A stretch of 64,000 nucleotides of DNA, taken from Rhizobium sp. NXC14. Its GTDB lineage: Bacteria; Pseudomonadota; Alphaproteobacteria; Rhizobiales; Rhizobiaceae. Under the pieces are notes generated by a model. It was not told the origin of the DNA and did not search any database. It saw only the letters and a program-made list of their open reading frames with translations. This document shows, piece by piece, positions 48,195 through 55,886 of this stretch; the stretch's first letter is position 1; every line of letters begins with the position of its first letter. The stretch spans positions 2,483,001 through 2,547,000 of the forward strand of contig NZ_CP021030.1 of assembly GCF_002117485.1 (NCBI RefSeq), in the 5' to 3' direction. The translations under genes were made by a program, and so were the position numbers.

Positions 48195-49124
48195 ATGAAA
48201 ATAGCGCGCACCATGCTCGCATCTGCCGCACTGCTCGGTCTCATGCTTGGTCCGGTACACGCGGCGGAACTGAAGAAGCTCGGCCTCGCCGTCGCCAACC
48301 TGCAGGCAAACTTCTTCAACCAGATCAAGCAATCGGTCGAGGCCGAAGCCAAGAAGCGCGGCATCGAGGTCATTACGGTCGACGCCAAGGGCGACGGGCC
48401 GACACAGGTCAACCAGATCCAGGATCTTCTGACCCAGAAAATCGACGCGCTGATCTACATTCCGGCAGGTGCGGCCGCTGCGAGCGTTCCGGTCAAGCTC
48501 GCCAAGAATGCCGGCATCCCGGTGGTTAACGTTGACCGCAACGCGGAGGGGGCCCCGGGCGACACATTCCTCGCAACGGATTCCGTCGCCTCAGCCAAGG
48601 CCGTCTGCGACTATATCCTGAAGGAAGCCGGCGGCAAGGGGAAGATGGTCATCATTCATGGCCAGAAGGGCACGACCCCGGAAGTCGATCGCTCGAAGGG
48701 CTGCGGTGAATCTCTTAAGGCCAACCCGGATGTGAAGGTCGTCGCCGAGCAGTACTCCAACATCTGGAGCCAGGATGAAGGCTTCCAGATCATGCAGAAC
48801 ATGCTGCAGGCCAACCCGGACGTTTCGATCGTATTCGCTCAGGCTGATGCTCTTGCACTCGGCGCCGCCCAGGCGATCAAGGTCGCGAAACCTTCCCAGA
48901 AGATCGTGGTTGGCGGCTTCGACGGCGACACCGCAGCGCTCGAAGCCCTCAGCAAGGGCGTCTTCGACGTTACGGCCACTCAGCAGACACAGAAGATGGG
49001 CCGCGACGCCGTTGAAAATGCCGCCAAGCTTGTCGCCGGCGAGAAGGTACCCCCGGTCCAGCTCATGGATGCCACGCTGACAACCAAGGAAAACGTCGCA
49101 GGCTTCATCGCCAACCATCCCTGA
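48195..49124 (+). CDS. Periplasmic sugar-binding protein (ribose/RbsB class)
   Basis: Solute receptor for the importer, 309 residues. A signal peptide (about residues 1-23) ends near VHAAE. The periplasmic-binding-protein type 1 fold shows NLQANFFNQIKQSVEAEAKK, IDALIYIPAGAAAASVPVKL, IPVVNVDRNAEG, GQKGTTPEVDRSKG and VFAQADALALGAAQAI. GGAGG precedes the start. Binding specificity would define the pathway's substrate; it cannot be read by eye. Confidence 0.9.
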   Translation: MKIARTMLASAALLGLMLGPVHAAELKKLGLAVANLQANFFNQIKQSVEAEAKKRGIEVITVDAKGDGPTQVNQIQDLLTQKIDALIYIPAGAAAASVPVKLAKNAGIPVVNVDRNAEGAPGDTFLATDSVASAKAVCDYILKEAGGKGKMVIIHGQKGTTPEVDRSKGCGESLKANPDVKVVAEQYSNIWSQDEGFQIMQNMLQANPDVSIVFAQADALALGAAQAIKVAKPSQKIVVGGFDGDTAALEALSKGVFDVTATQQTQKMGRDAVENAAKLVAGEKVPPVQLMDATLTTKENVAGFIANHP

Positions 49125-49152
49125 TAAAGCCGAGGTCTTGAGGAGGTGTGCC

Positions 49153-50631
49153 ATGACTGATCCCGTTCTCTCCCTGAGGGGCATATCCAAGTGGTATGGG
49201 CCGCTCCAAGTGCTGAAGAATGTCAGCCTGGACGTCTGTCCCGGCGAAGTGGTTGCTCTTCTGGGTGAAAACGGAGCAGGCAAGTCCACGCTGTCGGGCA
49301 TCATAGCCGGTTCCCGCACGCCGTCCGAAGGATCGATGACATGGCTGGGGCAGCCCTATGCCCCGGCCAATCCCAGGGAGGCGATCGACAAGGGCATTGT
49401 CCTGATCCACCAGGAACTGCAGCTTCTGCCACAACTCTCGATCGCCGAAAACGTCTTCATCGGACGCTGGCCGATGAAAAACGGCGTCGTCGATCGTGCC
49501 CAGATGGTTCGCCGCGCCCAGGACCAGCTTGCTCGCTTGAACCTTCACATACCGGCAACGCGGAAGGTCGCCGGCCTTTCCACGGCAAATCAGCAACTCA
49601 TCGAGATCGCCAAGGCGCTGGCGCTCAACGCAAAGCTGCTGATCCTCGATGAGCCGACAGCCGCCCTGGGCGGCGCAGAGACGGAAGCTCTGTTCGAACA
49701 GGTTCGCAAGCTTCGGTCGGAAGGCGTGGGCATCGTCTACATTTCCCACCGTATGGAAGAGATCAAGAAGATCACCGACCGCATCGTCGTTCTTCGCGAC
49801 GGCGAGCGGGTGCAGGAATTCGCAGACAGCGCCACCCCGGTGCGAACCATTGTCGAGAGCATGGTCGGACGCCCGCTTGACCGCCTGTTCCCCACCCTGC
49901 CCGTTCCGACAGATCGCCCGGTGCTTCAAGTCTCCGGCCTGAGCTCGCCGGACGACTCGTTCCGTCACGTTACCTTCGAGGTGCGGGCCGGCGAAATTCT
50001 CGGCATCGCCGGGCTGGTCGGCGCCGGCCGCACCGAACTGGTGCGTGCCATTTCGGGCGCAGATCCGATCAGCGCCGGTTCGATCAAACTGGAAGGCGAG
50101 GAACTGAGCCTGCGCGATCCCGCGGACGCGATCGCGAGGGGTATCGTGATGGTTCCCGAAGACCGCAAGGAGCAAGGCCTCGTCGTCGGGCACCGGATCA
50201 GCGAGAACATCGTCTACGCCAATCTCGACAAACTGGGCGGCGGCTGGATCACACCGCGCATCAAGCGCTCCTTTGCGGAAAAGGCCGTCGCCAAGTTCGG
50301 CGTCAAGGGCCGTGCCGAGCAATACGCCTCGGACCTATCAGGCGGCAATCAGCAGAAGGTCGTGATCGCCAAGTGGCTCATGCGCGATCCGAAGGTCGTC
50401 GTGCTCGACGAACCGACGAGAGGCATTGATGTCGGCGCCCGCGCCGGCATCTACGACATTATCGTCAATCTTGCCAAACAGGGCGTGGCGGTCATCGTTG
50501 TAAGCTCGGACCTCGAGGAAGTGCTCGGCGTCTCCAATCGCATTCTCGTGCTCGCACAAGGCAAGCAAGCAGGGATCCTCGATCGTGACCAGGCGAATGA
50601 CGTTTCGGTCATGGAGCTCGCTACCATCTAA
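49153..50631 (+). CDS. Ribose-type ABC sugar transporter ATPase (two domains)
   Basis: Tandem-domain ATPase of the RbsA/MglA class, 492 residues. Domain 1 has Walker A GENGAGKST, STANQQLIEIAKAL and LLILDEPTAALGG. Domain 2 has the degenerate loop GLVGAGRTEL usual for this class, LSGGNQQKVVIAKWL and VVLDEPTRGIDVG. The ATG at 49153 has AGGAGG six bases upstream; a TTG at 49138 is not needed. 28 bases after the binding-protein gene. Confidence 0.93.
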   Translation: MTDPVLSLRGISKWYGPLQVLKNVSLDVCPGEVVALLGENGAGKSTLSGIIAGSRTPSEGSMTWLGQPYAPANPREAIDKGIVLIHQELQLLPQLSIAENVFIGRWPMKNGVVDRAQMVRRAQDQLARLNLHIPATRKVAGLSTANQQLIEIAKALALNAKLLILDEPTAALGGAETEALFEQVRKLRSEGVGIVYISHRMEEIKKITDRIVVLRDGERVQEFADSATPVRTIVESMVGRPLDRLFPTLPVPTDRPVLQVSGLSSPDDSFRHVTFEVRAGEILGIAGLVGAGRTELVRAISGADPISAGSIKLEGEELSLRDPADAIARGIVMVPEDRKEQGLVVGHRISENIVYANLDKLGGGWITPRIKRSFAEKAVAKFGVKGRAEQYASDLSGGNQQKVVIAKWLMRDPKVVVLDEPTRGIDVGARAGIYDIIVNLAKQGVAVIVVSSDLEEVLGVSNRILVLAQGKQAGILDRDQANDVSVMELATI

Positions 50632-50632
50632 A

Positions 50633-50676
50633 GCAATTCCAGCAAAAGTGTGCAGCGGTTTTGCGTCAGGAATTGC
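50633..50676. repeat. Structured intergenic repeat with conserved GTGTGCAGCGG loop (copy B)
   Basis: Directly after the ATPase stop, GCAATTCC pairs with GGAATTGC. Inside that, CAAAA pairs with TTTTG around the 11-base loop GTGTGCAGCGG (50648-50658), with an asymmetric internal loop. Same layout and loop as copy A at 39486-39532. It separates the transporter genes from the two dehydrogenase genes. Confidence 0.6.
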
Positions 50677-50708
50677 GTGAAAACAAAACAACAGAGAAAG
50701 GAAGAGCG

Positions 50709-51497
50709 GTGTCCGACATCACTCTGAACGCCCCGAAGCTTTTCGATCTCAGCGGCCAGGTTGCCATCGTCACCGGCGCCGGCAGCGGCATCGGGCAGCG
50801 CATTGCCATGGGCCTTGCCCAATGCGGCGCCGACGTGGCCCTGCTCGACCGCCGGACCGACGACGGACTGGCGAGGACAGCCGAATATATCCGCGCCGCC
50901 GGCTGCCGCTCGATCGAGATCGCGGCTGACGTCACGAGCAAATCCTCCCTTGCAGATGCCGTCGCACGCACCGAAGCCGATCTCGGCACCCTGACGCTTG
51001 CCGTCAACGCTGCCGGCATCGCCAACGCCAACCCGGCGGAGGAGATGGAGGAGGATCAATATCAGACGCTGATGGATATCAACCTCAAGGGCATATTCCT
51101 GTCCTGCCAGGCCGAGGCCCGCGCAATGTTGAAGAATGGGCGCGGCTCCATTGTCAACATCGCCTCCATGTCCGGCGTCATCGTCAACCGGGGGCTGAGC
51201 CAGGCGCATTACAACGCCTCCAAGGCGGGCGTCATCCACATGTCGAAGTCTCTGGCCATGGAATGGGTCGGCCGCGGCATTCGCGTCAACACCATCTCCC
51301 CCGGATACACGGCAACGCCGATGAACACCCGTCCTGAGATGGTCCACCAGACCAAGCTCTTCGAAGAGCAGACGCCGATGCAGCGCATGGCAACCGTCGA
51401 CGAAATGGTAGGTCCGGCGGTGTTCCTTCTGTCGAATGCAGCAAGTTTCGTGACCGGCGTCGATCTTCTCGTCGATGGCGGTTTCTGCTGCTGGTGA
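50709..51497 (+). CDS. Short-chain dehydrogenase/reductase (SDR 1 of the locus)
   Basis: NAD(P)-dependent oxidoreductase, 262 residues. The cofactor loop is VTGAGSGIGQ, structural motif NAAGIANA, and the catalytic Tyr-Lys lies in HYNASKAGV. I chose the GTG at 50709, which has AGGAAG upstream, over an ATG at 50661 inside the preceding repeat. As part of the importer arm it is a plausible polyol or sugar dehydrogenase that makes the ketose used by the FGGY kinase. Confidence 0.87.
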   Translation: MSDITLNAPKLFDLSGQVAIVTGAGSGIGQRIAMGLAQCGADVALLDRRTDDGLARTAEYIRAAGCRSIEIAADVTSKSSLADAVARTEADLGTLTLAVNAAGIANANPAEEMEEDQYQTLMDINLKGIFLSCQAEARAMLKNGRGSIVNIASMSGVIVNRGLSQAHYNASKAGVIHMSKSLAMEWVGRGIRVNTISPGYTATPMNTRPEMVHQTKLFEEQTPMQRMATVDEMVGPAVFLLSNAASFVTGVDLLVDGGFCCW

Positions 51498-51679
51498 TGA
51501 GATGAGAAGCCGGCCGCTGGAAAATGAACGGTCTCGCCTCCTCCCTGGCTGAGACCGAGGCGCAGAAGGGACTAACGGGCATGACGGCGTGCGATATCGC
51601 CGTCTGCCCGCCCTTCGCGCCGATCGAACGGGCGGTTGCGCCGAGATTTGCTGCTTATGTCAGGAGACGAGGAAAGAGC

Positions 51680-52462
51680 ATGAAACGCTTTGAGCAAAAG
51701 ACCGTCGTCATCACCGGGGGCAGCCGCGGCATCGGCGCTGCCATCGCCAGGCGCTTCGCGCGCGAAGGCGCCAATCTCGTCGTCTCGGCGAATGAGGACC
51801 TGGTCCACGGCGTTGCCGAACAGATCCGTGCTGAAGGCGGCAAGGCGATCTCCTTTATCGGCGACGTCACCGACAAGGCGAGCGTCATCGCGCTCTACGA
51901 TGCGGCCGAAAAGGAATTCGGCGCGGTCGACGTGTCGATCCAGAATGCCGGCGTCATCACCATCGCGCGCGTCGAAGACTTGACGGAAAACGAGTGGGAC
52001 AAGGTCATATCAGTCAACACCAAGGGCGTCTTCCTCTGCGCCCAGGAGGCCATTGCAAGAATGCGCAAACACAAGCGCGGCGGCCGCATCATCAACACCG
52101 CCTCCGGCCAGGCCCGCGACGGTTTCATCTTCACGCCGCACTACGCCGCCTCGAAAATGGGCGTCGTTGGCATCACCCAAAGCCTCGCCAAGGAAGTCGC
52201 GACCGATAACATCACCGTCAACGCCTTCTGCCCCGGCATCATCGAGACCGACATGTGGGCCTACAACGACCAGGCCTGGGGCAAGCTGCTCGGCAATTAC
52301 GGCCCGGGCGAGCTGATGAAGGAATGGGTCGAGGGCATCCCGATGAAACGCGCCGGCTCCGGCGAGGACGTCGCCGGCCTGGTGACCTTCCTCGCCAGCG
52401 ACGACGCCGCTTACATCACCGGCCAGACGATCAATGTCGATGGCGGGTTGATCATGTCGTAG
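51680..52462 (+). CDS. Short-chain dehydrogenase/reductase (SDR 2 of the locus)
   Basis: Second NAD(P)-dependent oxidoreductase, 260 residues. Cofactor loop ITGGSRGIGAA, QNAGVITIA, and the catalytic Tyr-Lys in HYAASKMGV. The ATG at 51680 has GAGGAAAG upstream; the open frame back to 51524 has no similarity. It ends the right arm and is followed by a RIME palindrome. Probably oxidises a polyol or aldose related to the SDR 1 substrate. Confidence 0.87.
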   Translation: MKRFEQKTVVITGGSRGIGAAIARRFAREGANLVVSANEDLVHGVAEQIRAEGGKAISFIGDVTDKASVIALYDAAEKEFGAVDVSIQNAGVITIARVEDLTENEWDKVISVNTKGVFLCAQEAIARMRKHKRGGRIINTASGQARDGFIFTPHYAASKMGVVGITQSLAKEVATDNITVNAFCPGIIETDMWAYNDQAWGKLLGNYGPGELMKEWVEGIPMKRAGSGEDVAGLVTFLASDDAAYITGQTINVDGGLIMS

Positions 52463-52533
52463 GCGGGCTGGGAAGGCATTGAAGCTGGAACCTGAAGCAG
52501 CCATATACCTTTCGCTTGCCGCCGACGCTCCTC

Positions 52534-52650
52534 GCCCCCTCATCTGCCCTGACGGGCATCTTCTCCCCGCTCGGGAGAAGAGGGAGCAAGGCGCCGCCAC
52601 GAGTCCCTTCTCCCCTCGGGGAGAAGATGCCGGCAGGCAGATGAGGGGGC
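52534..52650. repeat. Complete RIME-like palindrome
   Basis: GCCCCCTCATCTGCC at 52534 and GGCAGATGAGGGGGC at its end (52636-52650) are complementary. The internal arms TTCTCCCCGCTCGGGAGAAG and TTCTCCCCTCGGGGAGAAG form further hairpins. Total 117 bases. This is the most intact of four related elements in the window and lies between two convergent genes. Confidence 0.8.
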
Positions 52651-52721
52651 CACACGGCACGCCCTTCATTGCCTGGCTTCGCGGAGCGCCAGCGAAGACA
52701 AAATGAACGCCCCTCACCCAA

Positions 52722-53489
52722 TTACGTCCGGCTGATCGACACCCCACCATCCGCCAACATCGCCGTCCCCGTCACGAAGCTAGACAGGTCGGACGCCAAG
52801 AAGAGCGCCGCATTGGCGATCTCTTCTGGCAGCGCCATGCGTTTCAACGCATGAAGCCCATTGACGAAGGCGAGCAGTTCCGCGGTGGCATCGGGCGCGT
52901 TAGTGATGCTGGCAGGCGTATCGGTCCCACCAGGCAGCAGCGCGTTGACGCGGATTTTGCGGGACGCGAGTTCAACGGCCAGCACCTGCACGAGACCAAT
53001 TAAGCCGGCCTTGCTCGCCGCATAGGCGCCCATGCCGGGCATGCCGGCAGTGTAGCCGACGAAGGTGGAGGTGAAGATCAGCGAACCGCCGCCCTCTCCC
53101 ATCGCCGCCGACTGGTGCTTGGCGCCGAGGAAGGCGGCCGTCAGATTGGTCTCGATCGTCTCGCGCCAGCCCTCCAGTGACACTCCTCCGACCGGCCCCA
53201 TCTCGCCGAGTCCACCGGCATTGTTGAAGGCGATATCGAGCGTACCGAACCGCGAAACCGCTGTTTCGGCCAGCCTTGCTTGCAGCGCCTCGTCCCTGAC
53301 GTCGCCGGCAATGGCGACAGCCTCACCGCCCTCTGCCTCGATCTCGGCGACGACGGCATCGAGCGCCTCCTGCCGCCGGCCGTTGATTACCAGTCTCGCG
53401 CCTTGGCGTGCAAAAACCTTCGCGGCCGCATGGCCGATGCCCGAGCTTGCGCCGGTGATGATCGCGGTTTTGTCGGTCAGAAGGGTCAT
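52722..53489 (-). CDS. Short-chain dehydrogenase/reductase
   Basis: SDR oxidoreductase of 255 residues. Cofactor loop ITGASSGIGHAAAKVFARQG, NNAGGLGEMG, and the catalytic Tyr-Lys in GAYAASKAGL. It is convergent with the catabolic locus across the RIME element, so probably not part of that operon. The substrate is unknown; it resembles the large 'classical' SDR group rather than a named enzyme. Confidence 0.85.
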   Translation of the reverse strand: MTLLTDKTAIITGASSGIGHAAAKVFARQGARLVINGRRQEALDAVVAEIEAEGGEAVAIAGDVRDEALQARLAETAVSRFGTLDIAFNNAGGLGEMGPVGGVSLEGWRETIETNLTAAFLGAKHQSAAMGEGGGSLIFTSTFVGYTAGMPGMGAYAASKAGLIGLVQVLAVELASRKIRVNALLPGGTDTPASITNAPDATAELLAFVNGLHALKRMALPEEIANAALFLASDLSSFVTGTAMLADGGVSISRT

Positions 53490-53820
53490 GTCCGTTTCTC
53501 CTCAGTTGTCGAGGCATCCCAGATCTCAGACATCAGTCGATGCAGCCACCCGTTTCCCGCGCGCAAAGGCAAAACTCGCGAATGCGGATGGTCTTGATCA
53601 GCGATCAGTTTCGCAACCGGGTTGGGAAGGAAATTATACTGGCCACATCGGATTCGCGAGCTAGATCGGCATTTGACGCAAGTTCCATATAGTCGCCTGC
53701 CGTAACGTCAGCGTCATTGTGCGCTGCATCATCGATTTATCCCAGGGTGTGACATTCATTCGATTCCCTTCATTTATCATCCCGACTAAGAAGGAGCGCA
53801 CAGGTAAAGGGAATCTCTTC

Positions 53821-54729
53821 ATGTCGCGGTCACGCAATACCGAGGGCGCCATCTATATGAGCATGGCGATGGCCGGCTTTTCCGCGAGCGACGCACTCTC
53901 CAAATCGGTGATCGCCCATATGAATGCGGGCGAGATCATGTTCCTGCGCGGCCTTTTCACAAGCCTGCTCGTCTACCTGATCGCCAGGAAAATGGGCGCG
54001 CTGCGCTCCTGGCGCGTCGTGCTGAAGCCGATGATCATTCTCCGCATCATCTGCGAGATGCTCTCTGCCGTCACCTATATCACCGCGCTCGGCATGATGC
54101 CGATCGCCAATGCCTCAGCGATCCTGCAGTCACTGCCGCTGGTCGTCACCTTCGGCGCCGCGCTCTTCTTCAAGGAGCCTGTCGGTTGGCGGCGCTGGTC
54201 GGCGATCATCGTCGGCCTCGTCGGCGTGATGATTATTATCCGCCCCGGCCCCGAAGGGTTCACCGCCGCCGCCCTCCTCTGCGTCGGTGCGGTCATGACG
54301 ACGGCCGGCCGCGATCTCGCCACCCGCTCGATCGATCCGAAGATTCCATCGTTGATGATCACCGTCATCACCGCGACCTCCATCTCCTTCTTCGGCGCGC
54401 TTCTCATTCCCGTGCTCGGCGGCTGGCAGCCGGTCAGCGTGACTTCCCTTGGACACCTCCTTCTCGCCTCAGTGCTGGTACTCGTCGGCTATCAGTCCGT
54501 GATCCTCGCCATGCGCACCGGGGAAATTTCCTTCGTCGCGCCCTTTCGTTATACCAGCCTGATCTTCTCCTCGCTGCTCGGCTTTTTCTTCTTCGCTGAA
54601 GTGCCTGACAGCTGGACACTCCTCGGTGCCGCAATCGTCATCGCTTCCGGCCTCTATACGTTCTATCGTGAAGCCAAGCGCCGCGTGCCCCCGATCGCGC
54701 AGGAATCGGCGCCGCGCTCACCGGTTTGA
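53821..54729 (+). CDS. DMT-superfamily (EamA) transporter
   Basis: Inner-membrane transporter with two five-helix EamA repeats, 302 residues (LSKSVIAHMNAGEIMFLRGL in the first, FVAPFRYTSLIFSSLLGFFF in the second). The ATG at 53821 has AAAGGG upstream; the frame back to 53719 is unlikely. Six bases before mobA, so probably co-transcribed with mobA-mobB. Substrate unknown; members export metabolites or amino acids. Confidence 0.87.
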   Translation: MSRSRNTEGAIYMSMAMAGFSASDALSKSVIAHMNAGEIMFLRGLFTSLLVYLIARKMGALRSWRVVLKPMIILRIICEMLSAVTYITALGMMPIANASAILQSLPLVVTFGAALFFKEPVGWRRWSAIIVGLVGVMIIIRPGPEGFTAAALLCVGAVMTTAGRDLATRSIDPKIPSLMITVITATSISFFGALLIPVLGGWQPVSVTSLGHLLLASVLVLVGYQSVILAMRTGEISFVAPFRYTSLIFSSLLGFFFFAEVPDSWTLLGAAIVIASGLYTFYREAKRRVPPIAQESAPRSPV

Positions 54730-54735
54730 GGCAGG

Positions 54736-55368
54736 ATGATGGCTGAACTCCCGCTCGACAGATCCGACATAGCAGGCGTCGTGCTGGCCGGCGGCCGCTC
54801 GCAGCGCATGGGCCGCGACAAGGCGGAGGTGATGCTCGGAACCGAGAGCCTGCTTCGCCATGTGCTGCTCCGTCTCTCGCAGCAGGTCATCTCAGTTGCT
54901 GTCAACGCTGACGCAGTCGCCGAGGACGTGGCCGCGGTTCCCGACCGCATTCCTGGCAAGGCCGGGCCGATGGCCGGCATCCACGCGGCCATGGTCTACG
55001 GCGCCGGCCTTCCGGCGATTTCCCATGTCGTAACCGTCTCTGTGGATTGCCCGTTCTTTCCCATCGATCTCGTCGCCCGTCTGGCCGCAGCCCTGGAGCG
55101 CCCGTCGCAGATCGCCATTGCCGCCTCCGAGGGCCGCAGCCATCCGGTCTTCGGTCTCTGGCCGGTGACACTGGCCACCGACCTGGAAGACTGGATCGCC
55201 ACCGACGCGAAACGCCGCGTGCGTGACTTCCTGTTGCGGCATGACGTTACGGAAGTGGCGTTTCCGCTGCATCCGACCCGCGCCAGCCTGCTCGACCCCT
55301 TCTTCAACATCAACACGCCTGACGATCTCATCGAGGCGGAACGCTGGCTGGAGGCCCTGCGCACATGA
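54736..55368 (+). CDS. mobA: Molybdenum cofactor guanylyltransferase MobA
   Basis: Attaches GMP to molybdopterin, giving the dinucleotide form used by many alphaproteobacterial molybdoenzymes, 210 residues. The nucleotide loop is GVVLAGGRSQRMGRDKAEV, followed by PGKAGPMAGI and VSVDCPFFP. Overlaps mobB by four bases. Confidence 0.92.
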   Translation: MMAELPLDRSDIAGVVLAGGRSQRMGRDKAEVMLGTESLLRHVLLRLSQQVISVAVNADAVAEDVAAVPDRIPGKAGPMAGIHAAMVYGAGLPAISHVVTVSVDCPFFPIDLVARLAAALERPSQIAIAASEGRSHPVFGLWPVTLATDLEDWIATDAKRRVRDFLLRHDVTEVAFPLHPTRASLLDPFFNINTPDDLIEAERWLEALRT

Positions 55369-55886
55369 CCGCACCGAAAATCTTCGGCATCGCCGGCTGG
55401 AAGAACTCGGGCAAAACCGGGCTTGCCGTCCGGCTGGTGACGGAGTTCACCCGCCGCGGCTACCGGATCTCGACGATCAAGCATGCCCATCATGATTTCG
55501 ACATCGACAAGGTTGGAGCCGACAGCTACCGTCACCGCCAGGCCGGCGCCCACGAGGTCACCATCGTCTCCGGCACTCGTTACGCCATCATGCATGAGCT
55601 CCGCGGCGCGCCCGAACCCGAGTTCGAGGAAATCCTCGCGCGGCTTGCCCCTTGCGATCTCGTTCTGATCGAAGGCTATAAGCGCGAGCCGATCCCGAAG
55701 ATCGAGGCGCGACGCCTGGAGGCCGCCAATCGCGAGCCGCTGGCGCCGACCGATCCTCATATCTGCGCGATCGCCGCCGATCACGCCGTAGCGGATACGT
55801 CCCTACCGGTCTTCGATCTAGACAACACAGGCGCCATCGCCGATTTCATCGCGGCTGTCGTCGGCCTTGGACAGGTTAGCGCCTGA
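55365..55886 (+). CDS. mobB: Molybdopterin-guanine dinucleotide adaptor MobB
   Basis: GTP-binding partner of MobA, 173 residues. Walker A is GIAGWKNSGKTGLAVRL. Other motifs include TIKHAHHDFDID, DSYRHRQAGAHEV and LVLIEGYKREPIPKIE. Start overlaps the mobA stop (ATGA). Its last 69 bases are antisense to the end of the hybrid kinase gene. Confidence 0.92.
   Translation: MTAPKIFGIAGWKNSGKTGLAVRLVTEFTRRGYRISTIKHAHHDFDIDKVGADSYRHRQAGAHEVTIVSGTRYAIMHELRGAPEPEFEEILARLAPCDLVLIEGYKREPIPKIEARRLEAANREPLAPTDPHICAIAADHAVADTSLPVFDLDNTGAIADFIAAVVGLGQVSA

Noticed and set aside
49105..50322. Minus-strand frame of 405 codons over the sugar ATPase
   Set aside because: Antisense to a two-domain ABC ATPase with full motifs; long only because of GC-rich codon structure.
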